This document shows, piece by piece, positions 1 through 6,330 of a stretch of 6,441 bases of DNA (the stretch's first letter is position 1; each line of letters opens with the position of its first letter). Under the pieces are notes generated by a model. The model was not told where the DNA came from. It saw only the letters and a program-made list of their open reading frames with translations, and did not search any database. The stretch comes from Pseudomonadota bacterium (lineage in GTDB: Bacteria > Pseudomonadota > Alphaproteobacteria > Rhizobiales > Devosiaceae), in contig JAEZKB010000351.1 of NCBI GenBank assembly GCA_023415605.1, positions 1-6,441 on the forward strand. The letters run 5' to 3'. Position numbers and translations under genes: made by a program.

Positions 1-986
1 TCGTGGTCTTCGGGTTCTCGCAGAGCGCGGCGATCGCGATGCTGGAAAAACGGAAGCTGGCAGCCCAATACGCAGTGGGCGAAGGTCCGAACGTCACGTT
101 TATCGTCATCGGCAACGCGCGGCCCAACGGCGGCTTGGTCGCCCGAGACGTCGGAGGGGTGTTCACCAAGCTGATTCTTGGAGTCTTGCGCTCTGAGTTG
201 GTGATCGATCCGGCGCCCACCAACACCCAGTACGCGACCGTCGACACCGCACTCCAGTACGACCTACTTGCGGACGCTCCCTTGAACCCACTGAATTTGC
301 TCGCGGTCGCAAACGCCTACATGGGCATGGTGCTGCTGCACCCGAACTACGCGGATTTCAGCTTGACCACCCCTGGTGTTGTGGATCAGGGACAGTACGG
401 CGACACCCACTATTATCTGATCCCCGCGGACACCCTCCCGCTATTGATGCCGTTGGACGGCCTCGGACCGCTCGGCCACGCGCTGGCTGACACCCTTGAT
501 CCCGCGTTGCGGGTGATCATCGAGTCCGCATATGACCGCAGCACCAGCCCCGGCGTGCCGACGGCGTGGAATGCCACGTACTTCGAGGATCCGATCACAC
601 TCGCCCGGAATGTCCTCGACGCAATTCCCGTCGGTTTGGACAACGGGATTCAGGATCTCTGGGGAGTGCGACCGCTCCGGACCAAACGGCCGGGTGCCTA
701 TGGTGTCGGTGGCACAGAGGTTGAGGTCAGTGCCCCGGCGACGGCCGATGCCTCAGCTAGTGGCTCGAGTCTGGGAACTGACGGCGGCAGCTCTTCGAGG
801 GGCTCCGAATCGCCATCGTCGGCGGACAAGCCTGGTCTGGCCGGTTCGAAACGTGCCAGACCGCCAATCCTGGCTGCGACTTCGTCGAGCAAGAAGTCGA
901 AGAACAACAGCGAGTCCTCGGTATCACGGAAGGCCTCGCAGTCATCGAGCCACCGCGGCGTCGGGTCTTCGAAGCGTGCAAGCTAG
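1..986 (+). CDS. PE-PPE domain serine hydrolase/acyltransferase, C-terminal part (5' end outside window)
   Basis: The reading frame is open from the window edge (first full codon at 3), so the start and any PE or signal region lie upstream. The visible 327 residues begin in the nucleophile elbow: GFSQS at residues 4-8, with Ser6 as the expected catalytic serine of the GxSxS motif. Family-typical stretches follow: GNARPNGG (37-44), NPLNLLAVANA (95-105), YGDTHYYLIP (132-141), TLPLLMPL (144-151) and AYDRSTSPG (176-184). The domain ends near residue 190. Asp87, Asp134 and His113/His136 are candidates for the rest of the triad, but I cannot assign them. PE-PPE domains have an alpha/beta-hydrolase (cutinase-like) fold; known members are esterases or glycolipid acyltransferases such as Chp1 and Chp2. 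From about residue 235 to the end there is a low-complexity tail rich in Ser, Lys and Arg with no recognisable domain. The gene converges on the acyltransferase copy B gene and the stops overlap. The family call is firm; the substrate is unknown. Confidence 0.93.
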   Translation, partial: VVFGFSQSAAIAMLEKRKLAAQYAVGEGPNVTFIVIGNARPNGGLVARDVGGVFTKLILGVLRSELVIDPAPTNTQYATVDTALQYDLLADAPLNPLNLLAVANAYMGMVLLHPNYADFSLTTPGVVDQGQYGDTHYYLIPADTLPLLMPLDGLGPLGHALADTLDPALRVIIESAYDRSTSPGVPTAWNATYFEDPITLARNVLDAIPVGLDNGIQDLWGVRPLRTKRPGAYGVGGTEVEVSAPATADASASGSSLGTDGGSSSRGSESPSSADKPGLAGSKRARPPILAATSSSKKSKNNSESSVSRKASQSSSHRGVGSSKRAS

Positions 987-1001
987 CCGCTGAGCGCTAG
1001 C
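982..1001. repeat. Inverted GCTAGC pair at the convergent gene ends
   Basis: GCTAGC occurs at 982-987 and again at 996-1001. Each copy is itself palindromic, so together they can form a 6-bp stem with an 8-nt loop on either strand. The first copy contains the overlapping stop codons of both convergent genes. It could act as a weak bidirectional end-of-transcript hairpin, but there is no T run on either side, so a terminator role is only an inference. Confidence 0.3.
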
Positions 1002-3202
1002 GTGCGGTCGGCCAAGGCCCCGATAACCGGAGCCAACGCCCGCGAGTACTCGACGCTCATGTGATTCCAGTCGAGGTAGACCAAGGTGTTGCCAATGATG
1101 ACAGGGCAGCGTTGAGCGGTGCAAAACAGGTCGGTGAGGTCCGCGTACTGCCCGCCGCCCGCGGTAGTGGCAGCAGCCTCGGCGGCAATGCCTGCCCCGT
1201 TGACGGCGGTCGAGCGCGCTGGCGCGCAGGCCACCGCGTCGTCGAGATGACTGGAGATGCAGACCGGGACCGTCGACTTCGGAGCGGGAAGAGGCCCAAG
1301 CACTAGCACCTGCGCTCCGGTGTCACGTAGCTGCCGAACCATTCGAGTCAGGCTGGCAAGCCACGGCGCACCATAGGCTTTAAAACCCGCCGGCCAGTCC
1401 GGTGAACCGTAGACGCGCCACAGACTGAACACGATCAGTCGAGGGTGGCCTGCGCGCAGCCGGTCGAGGATCTGCGTGCGCCACTGCTCGCATTCGGTGT
1501 ACTCCCGGTGGAGGAGGGGATTGGTAAGGGGCAGGTCCAAGAGTGGGCAGCCCTCCTTGGCCATCGTCTCGACCCGCCAGCGCCTGCTGTCGGCGACCTG
1601 CCGGAGCGCCGGGTTCCATATCGCAGCATGGGAGTCGCCGACCAATGCCACCGTCGTCGGCGACTCGGTATCGCCCATGACGCACGCGGGTTGCTCCACT
1701 CCCAAAAAGTCGAGAAGACAACCGTCGAGGGTGATGGCGTCCGCCTCGTCGGCTGCATCCGAGAGTGGCGGCACGAGGTTGGCGGGAACGGCCTGCAGCG
1801 TCGCCGAGGTAGCGACCGCTGACTGCACCTGGGCGAATGCCTGCTGCACTGCGGCGTCATAGGCGACCATGGGCGATCCAACAGGGATGGGTGCGACCGT
1901 GACCGCAACCGGGGAGGCCGGTGCGCCGCGCCCGACGGGGTTGGGCACCACTTTGAGCAAAGCGAGACCCACACAGACCGCGATCGCGGTCGAAAGGGCA
2001 CCCAATCCCAAACTGCGCCATGCGGAATGGCGGATTTTCGGGGTGAAGCGCAACGGATCCTCGAGATAACGCAGGGTGAGCCAGGCCAGCCCGGCCGACA
2101 ACAGCGCCGCCGTGAGTCGGGCGCCCAGCCCGAGTGGGTGGCCCAGCACCGCGGGTGCCAGCACCAGTACCGGCCAGTGCCACAGATACCAGGAGTACGA
2201 GATGCGGCCGATGGCGCGCATCGGCGGCCTGCCGAGCAGGCGTCCGCAGCCGCGCTCGGGGACGGTGCAGCCCGCGCCGATCACCAGCGCGGAGCCCGCG
2301 GTGGGTAGCAGGGCTGCCGTCCCCGGGTAAGCCGTTTCCGCTGTCAGCCAAAAGCAGGCCAACACTATCAGGATCAAACCAACCCAGCCGGTGATCGCGG
2401 CTAATCTCGGGGACAGGCGCTGCCACTGCAGCGCCGTGAGCGCCACCAGTCCGCCGAGGGCGAGCTGCCACGCCCTCGTGGCCAGTGGATAGAACGCTGA
2501 CGCCGGGGCGATTTGCGTTACCGCGTACGACAGGGCGAAGGATGCCACGGTGATGGCCGCGAGCAGCAAGACGTATGGGCGCCGCGATGGCGGGTCCGCC
2601 GCACCGGTATTGCCGCGTTTGCGCACGATCCTGATGAGCCATGCGGTGCCGAGGATCAGCGGCGCCCACACGATGTAGAACTGTTCCTCGACGCCGAGCG
2701 ACCAGTAATGCAGAAATGGTGACGGCGGCAGATGGCTGCCGAAGTAGTCGACGCCTTCGGCGGCGAATCGGTAGTTGCTGACGTACAGCGCGCTCGCGAT
2801 GCAATCACCGATTACGGTCCGAACCATCAACGGCGGCAATAGGAATACCGAGGCGATCATCGTGATGATGCCCACGGTGGCGGAGGCGGGCAGGAGGCGT
2901 CGGGCGCGGGCGCCGTAGAAGTTGCGAAGCCGTACGCTGCCTGTGCTGCGGACCTCGCGGCAGAGCAGCCCAGTAATCAAGAAGCCGGAGATGACGAAGA
3001 AGACGTCGACACCTACGTAACCGCCGCCGATACCGGGCACTTCGGCGTGAAACAGGACGACCGCCAGCACGGCGACGGCGCGCAAGCCCTCGATATCCGC
3101 CCGGTACGACTTCTGTCCACGGCCGTGCCTCTGCCCGCTGACGTTAGGCCTAGCGCTGTCAAAGTGACTCATACTGGTCGACCTGTTAGGAGGTATGTGC
3201 AT
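983..3202 (-). CDS. OafA-type membrane O-acyltransferase with C-terminal SGNH domain (copy B)
   Basis: The 739-residue product has an AT3 (Acyl_transf_3) domain, then a periplasm-facing SGNH esterase-like domain, the layout of OafA/OafB-type O-antigen acetyltransferases. Numbered from the ATG at 3202, the AT3 part shows R41-x10-H52 (essential Arg-x10-His pair in the family), an Arg-rich loop ending ARRLLPA (100-106) and WSLGVEEQFY (167-176). About ten hydrophobic segments plus one near 396-418 should place the C-terminus outside. The SGNH part (about 490-739) has GDSH at 522-525 (nucleophile Ser524) and DWNH at 711-714 (Asp711, His714). It likely acylates a sugar hydroxyl of an envelope glycan. 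Start choice is uncertain: the ATG at 3202 has a near-perfect AAGGAGGT 10 nt upstream, a TTG at 3205 lies 7 nt from it, and an ATG at 3172 (residue 11) aligns with the N-terminus of copy A but has only a weak AGGT. It lies 34 bp after copy A. Length is normal for the family. Confidence 0.93.
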   Translation of the reverse strand: MHIPPNRSTSMSHFDSARPNVSGQRHGRGQKSYRADIEGLRAVAVLAVVLFHAEVPGIGGGYVGVDVFFVISGFLITGLLCREVRSTGSVRLRNFYGARARRLLPASATVGIITMIASVFLLPPLMVRTVIGDCIASALYVSNYRFAAEGVDYFGSHLPPSPFLHYWSLGVEEQFYIVWAPLILGTAWLIRIVRKRGNTGAADPPSRRPYVLLLAAITVASFALSYAVTQIAPASAFYPLATRAWQLALGGLVALTALQWQRLSPRLAAITGWVGLILIVLACFWLTAETAYPGTAALLPTAGSALVIGAGCTVPERGCGRLLGRPPMRAIGRISYSWYLWHWPVLVLAPAVLGHPLGLGARLTAALLSAGLAWLTLRYLEDPLRFTPKIRHSAWRSLGLGALSTAIAVCVGLALLKVVPNPVGRGAPASPVAVTVAPIPVGSPMVAYDAAVQQAFAQVQSAVATSATLQAVPANLVPPLSDAADEADAITLDGCLLDFLGVEQPACVMGDTESPTTVALVGDSHAAIWNPALRQVADSRRWRVETMAKEGCPLLDLPLTNPLLHREYTECEQWRTQILDRLRAGHPRLIVFSLWRVYGSPDWPAGFKAYGAPWLASLTRMVRQLRDTGAQVLVLGPLPAPKSTVPVCISSHLDDAVACAPARSTAVNGAGIAAEAAATTAGGGQYADLTDLFCTAQRCPVIIGNTLVYLDWNHMSVEYSRALAPVIGALADRTLALSG

Positions 3203-3220
3203 CAAGTCGGAGACCTCCTT
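3188..3220 (-). promoter_or_regulatory. Strong ribosome binding site of copy B inside a potential sequestering hairpin
   Basis: On the minus strand AAGGAGGT (3220-3213) matches the anti-Shine-Dalgarno almost completely and stands 10 nt before the ATG at 3202. ACCTCCT (3194-3188), just inside the coding region, is a perfect 7-base complement of AGGAGGT (3219-3213). The stem would enclose an 18-nt loop carrying the ATG and TTG start codons, so the site could be hidden in mRNA. The complementarity is seen directly; translational control is inferred. Confidence 0.5.
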
Positions 3221-3236
3221 CCTGCGACCGTGTCAA

Positions 3237-5420
3237 TCAGGAGTGGTTTCGCGCGAGCGCACGCTCGGCGAGCAGGCCGACGATGGGTGCCAGCAGTCGG
3301 GCGTACTCAGGCGACACATGGCCTTCGTCCGCGTAGACGAGCGTGTTGCCGACGATGACCGGGCAGCGGTCGACTGTGCAGAAGAGGTCGGTCAGGTCGA
3401 CGTATTGGCCGCCGGCGGCATCGGTCGCAGCCGCCTCAGCGGCGATGCCGGATGCATTCACGGCGGCTGCCCTCGTCGGTTCGCAGGCCGTCACGTCGTC
3501 GAGGTGGCCGGACAAGCACACCGGCACATGCAGATGCGGATTGGGGACCGGTCCGAGCACCAGCACTTTGGCCCCGATACTACGCAGTTCTCGCACCATG
3601 TGGGACAGGTTGTCGATCCAGGCGGGACCGTAGGGCGTCACGCCATATGACTCATCGTTGTAGTTGCGTGACATGCTCAGCGCGATCAGTCGTGGATGCT
3701 CCTTGCGCAGCCGGTCGAGGATCTGGCCTCTCCATCGCTCGCAACCGGTGTCTTCGCGGTGCAGGAACGGATTGACGATGGGTAGGTCGATCATCGGACA
3801 GACCGACCTGGTCAGCGTCTCGAGGCGCCAATGTTGTTGTGTTGCAACATGGTCAAAAGCTGGATGCCACATAGCGGCGAACGAATCCCCGACCAGGGCC
3901 AGGCTGGTCGTCGAAGTCGTATCGCCGGTCGCGCACTCTGGTTGCACATTTTGGAAAGGGGTCAGGAGACATCCGTTGAGCAACATACTTCGGCGTTCGG
4001 CCGCCAGGTCGGTGAGTGCTGGCTGCAGGTTCGACGGAACGGCTGTGAGATCCGTCGAGGCCGCCACCGCGTCCTGCACAAGGGAAATCGCTTGCTGCAC
4101 GGCCGTGTTGTAGGCCTCGATGTCCGAACCAGCCGGTACCGCAGTTGCGGTGAAGGTCACCGGCGCGGCCGGCGCCCCGCGCCCGACGGGTGCAGGAATC
4201 CAGGCTATCGCCGCGATGCCCACGCACACGGCGATCCCGGTGGCGCCTGCCCCCAGGCCGAGGCTGCGCCACGCGGAGTTGCGGATCTCTGGTGCGAAGC
4301 GCAAGGGGTTTTCGACGAACCGCAACGTCGCTAGCGCCAGCACCGCGGAAAGCAGCGCTGCCATTAGTCTTCCAACCAGCCCTAGCGAGTGGCCCAGCAA
4401 CGGCGCCGCGAGCACCAGCAACGGCCAGTGCCAGAGATACCAGGAATAGGAGATGCGGCCGATCGCCCGCATCGGCGCTAACCCCAATAGGCGCCCGCAG
4501 CCCAGAACCGGTGCGGCGCACCCGGCACCGATCACCAACACCGCGCCCAGAGTGGGCAGCAGCGCAGCGGCGCCGGGATACAGCGTCGCCGGAGTCAAGA
4601 TCACACAGGCGAGCAGGATAGCCGCCAAGCCGATCCACCCCACGATCGCGGCGGCTCTGGTCGAGAGCCGACGCCACTGGGTGACGGTGAGGGCTACCAC
4701 GCCGCCGAGGGCCAACTGCCAGGCGCGTGTCGGCAGCGAAAAGAAGGCCGCGAGCGGCATCACATAGGTGATCACCAGTGAGACCGCGAAGGACACGACC
4801 GCGACGAGCGCGAGGACCTGGAGATACGGCCGGCGTGACGCCGTGGCCTCGAGTCTGGTGCGCCGGCGAAGACGCCGCACCAGCCATGCGGCGCCGAGTA
4901 GCATCGGCGCCCACACCAGGTAGAACTGCTCTTCGACGCCCAGCGACCAGTAGTGAAGGAACGGTGACTGCGATAGGCCCGCGCCGAAGTAGTCGACACC
5001 TTGTTGGACGAACGCGTAGTTGCTGACGTAAAGCGCGCTGGCGATACCGTCCATGACGACTTCACGGGCCCGCAACGGTGGCAACAGCACGGCGGACGCG
5101 ATCAGGGTGACGACGCCGACCAGGGCCGAGGCCGGCAGCAGGCGCCGGGCGCGTGCCCCATAAAAGCTGCGCAACCGCACGGTTCCGGTTGCGCTCGCTT
5201 CGCGCCACAGCAGGCCGGTGATGAGGAATCCGGAGATGACGAAGAACACGTCGACGCCGACATACCCGCCGTCGAGCCCGGGCACTTCGGCATGAAACAG
5301 CACGACTGTCAATACCGCGATCGCGCGCAAGCCCTCGATATCCGGGCGGAATTTCTGTTCCGCCGGTCGATCCTGCTGTACCCCGGAGGCATTAACGCTG
5401 TCGGCCTGGCGCAAGGTCAC
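3237..5420 (-). CDS. OafA-type membrane O-acyltransferase with C-terminal SGNH domain (copy A)
   Basis: The 727-residue product is a close paralogue of the next gene, with the same AT3 plus SGNH layout. By eye roughly three quarters of residues match over the first 190, and fewer in the SGNH part. The AT3 domain shows R32-x10-H43, ARRLLPA (91-97), WSLGVEEQFY (158-167) and SYSWYLWHWP (324-333), within about eleven membrane segments. The SGNH domain (about 480-727) keeps the nucleophile Ser513 and the Asp698-x-x-His701 pair, but its first block reads GDSF, where copy B has GDSH. The region after the third conserved strand reads SMSRNYND (582-589), where copy B has SLWRVYGS. A different acceptor or acyl group is therefore plausible. 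It probably transfers an acyl group, perhaps acetyl, to an exported sugar. An in-frame TAG sits directly before the GTG at 5420, so the only reasonable starts are this GTG or the TTG at 5414. Confidence 0.93.
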   Translation of the reverse strand: MTLRQADSVNASGVQQDRPAEQKFRPDIEGLRAIAVLTVVLFHAEVPGLDGGYVGVDVFFVISGFLITGLLWREASATGTVRLRSFYGARARRLLPASALVGVVTLIASAVLLPPLRAREVVMDGIASALYVSNYAFVQQGVDYFGAGLSQSPFLHYWSLGVEEQFYLVWAPMLLGAAWLVRRLRRRTRLEATASRRPYLQVLALVAVVSFAVSLVITYVMPLAAFFSLPTRAWQLALGGVVALTVTQWRRLSTRAAAIVGWIGLAAILLACVILTPATLYPGAAALLPTLGAVLVIGAGCAAPVLGCGRLLGLAPMRAIGRISYSWYLWHWPLLVLAAPLLGHSLGLVGRLMAALLSAVLALATLRFVENPLRFAPEIRNSAWRSLGLGAGATGIAVCVGIAAIAWIPAPVGRGAPAAPVTFTATAVPAGSDIEAYNTAVQQAISLVQDAVAASTDLTAVPSNLQPALTDLAAERRSMLLNGCLLTPFQNVQPECATGDTTSTTSLALVGDSFAAMWHPAFDHVATQQHWRLETLTRSVCPMIDLPIVNPFLHREDTGCERWRGQILDRLRKEHPRLIALSMSRNYNDESYGVTPYGPAWIDNLSHMVRELRSIGAKVLVLGPVPNPHLHVPVCLSGHLDDVTACEPTRAAAVNASGIAAEAAATDAAGGQYVDLTDLFCTVDRCPVIVGNTLVYADEGHVSPEYARLLAPIVGLLAERALARNHS

Positions 5421-5427
5421 CTACCTC
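5412..5427 (-). promoter_or_regulatory. Ribosome binding site deciding the copy A start
   Basis: GAGGT lies at 5427-5423 on the minus strand. It is only 2 nt from the GTG at 5420 but 8 nt from the in-frame TTG at 5414, which is the usual spacing. The true start may therefore be the TTG, which would remove two residues. Nothing further upstream is possible because TAG immediately precedes the GTG in frame. Confidence 0.5.
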
Positions 5428-5428
5428 G

Positions 5429-5458
5429 AAAAAGGGCGTGGTCGTCGCGCCGACACCA
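5429..5458 (-). terminator. Terminator- or attenuator-like hairpin with T run before copy A
   Basis: On the minus strand TGGTGTCG (5458-5451) can pair with CGAC, a bulged G and ACCA (5447-5439) around a 3-nt GCG loop. This gives an 8-bp stem with one bulge. Five bases later come five T (5433-5429), directly before the ribosome binding site of copy A. The shape is that of a weak intrinsic terminator or attenuator within the 81-bp gap. Mycobacteria often lack good T runs, so this could be chance. Confidence 0.3.
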
Positions 5459-5468
5459 TTGTTCAATG
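5457..5468. repeat. Small perfect dyad CATTG-2-CAATG
   Basis: CATTG and CAATG flank a 2-nt spacer in the gap between the methyltransferase and copy A genes. The dyad overlaps the hairpin described next to it by two bases. It is operator-like in shape, but short enough to be chance, and no known regulator motif is recognised. Confidence 0.2.
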
Positions 5469-5501
5469 TGCATGTCAATTTCTGGTGGTGGTTCGCAGCG
5501 G

Positions 5502-6260
5502 TTAGTTTCGGATCAGGAATCCGTAGGGTGCGAATGACCAGCCGAATTTACTCTCCCGCGTCGTGTCGTGCGTGTAGTCGTTGGGAAATTCCGCCTCGTA
5601 GGCCTCGATGGCCTCGTAGGGGCCCGGACCCCACTCCGGAGCGACCGGGTGTCCGTTGAGGAGGGAATCTTCGACGATGAGGTAATCATGGGCTTTCAGT
5701 AATGGCCGAAGGAGTTTCATTTCGGCCAACACATGGTCCTTTGAATGATCGCTGTCCAAAATGGCCCAGACCTTGCCGGGGTATTCCGCTCGCAATTCCT
5801 TGATGCGCTCGGCGATTTCGGGCGCAGCCGAGGAGGACTCAATGAATTCGACATCGGGATCCTGGCGCGCTTCAGGGCGCAGAAGAGAATGATCGATATC
5901 GACCGATAGCACCTTGAATGGTTGACCAATCTGACGCATCACGCTGGCCCAGAATAGCGCGGACCCGCCGAAGGCCGTACCGAACTCGATCACCAAAGAA
6001 GGCTTGAGCTTGACCAAGATTTCCTGGTAGTTCCACATATCACACGGCGACTTATAGGTTTCGATCCCCATCCAGGTGGTGTCCTGCCACACCAGATTAT
6101 TGAAATACCATTTGGCATATTCTTCAGGCTCTGAGCCGGTTGAACGGTAGAACAGCTGTGAGAAAAGGCGCGTATCACGCCGATCAGCGACGATTTGGTT
6201 CAAAATTCGCAGCTTCGTCGCCAGGGTCGATCGTTTCGACGTGGACTTTTGACTGGTCAT
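5502..6260 (-). CDS. CmcI / rhamnosyl O-methyltransferase family SAM-dependent methyltransferase
   Basis: The 252-residue product belongs to the cephalosporin hydroxylase/CmcI family (PF04989-type). In mycobacteria this family contains the rhamnosyl O-methyltransferases of glycopeptidolipid synthesis. Visible motifs are the SAM-binding loop IEFGTAFGGSALF (91-103), the acidic VDID (120-123) after the second strand, LDSDHS (168-173) and VEDS (196-199). Asp169 or Asp171 with Glu197 and Asp198 match the metal-binding acidic residues known in CmcI. The N-terminal YKSPCDMWNYQEI (69-81) is also family-typical. It is soluble, without signal peptide or membrane segment, and of normal length. It likely methylates a sugar hydroxyl in the cytoplasm before export and acylation by the downstream enzymes. 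The ATG at 6260 has AGGA 5 nt upstream. Its G+C is lower than its neighbours (two 60-base lines at 6001 and 6061 count 45% and 47%), suggesting transfer. The exact sugar and position are unknown; despite the family name it is unlikely to be a hydroxylase. Confidence 0.9.
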   Translation of the reverse strand: MTSQKSTSKRSTLATKLRILNQIVADRRDTRLFSQLFYRSTGSEPEEYAKWYFNNLVWQDTTWMGIETYKSPCDMWNYQEILVKLKPSLVIEFGTAFGGSALFWASVMRQIGQPFKVLSVDIDHSLLRPEARQDPDVEFIESSSAAPEIAERIKELRAEYPGKVWAILDSDHSKDHVLAEMKLLRPLLKAHDYLIVEDSLLNGHPVAPEWGPGPYEAIEAYEAEFPNDYTHDTTRESKFGWSFAPYGFLIRN

Positions 6261-6330
6261 GCCATTCCTATTCGTGAAGCGGCTACGGTGCGGCCGGTTA
6301 ATAGCAGGGTGGTGGGGTGCGGTGTGCGTT

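Noticed and set aside
532..993. A 153-residue + strand frame overlapping the PE-PPE gene tail
   Set aside because: Arg/Ser/Pro-rich translation typical of an off-frame high-G+C shadow, fully inside a gene with clear family motifs.
3195..3650. A + strand 151-residue frame with AGGAGGT directly before its ATG
   Set aside because: The apparent ribosome site abuts the ATG with no spacer, the frame is antisense to the conserved 3' end of copy A, and the protein has no recognisable features. The AGGAGGT is the complement of the minus-strand ACCTCCT.
3853..4914. Long 353-residue minus-strand frame inside copy A, and a similar 315-residue frame at 1857-2804 inside copy B
   Set aside because: These are off-frame shadows of the high-G+C acyltransferase genes. 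Both are Arg/Gly/Ala-rich with no domain, and they recur at matching places only because the host genes are paralogues.
5450..5478. TTGACA at 5478-5473 (minus) as a possible -35 box for copy A
   Set aside because: At the proper distance the -10 position reads TGTCGG, which lacks the TAnnnT needed by mycobacterial housekeeping promoters.
5502..6260. Antibiotic (cephamycin) hydroxylase role for the CmcI-family protein
   Set aside because: The family name is historical. The visible motifs are those of a SAM- and metal-dependent methyltransferase, and the neighbours are envelope sugar enzymes, not beta-lactam synthesis genes.
6261..6330. TATTAA-like element in the gap before the methyltransferase as a promoter
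   Set aside because: It matches only four of six -10 positions, lacks the final T, and has no convincing -35 partner. The gap is short enough for operon read-through.
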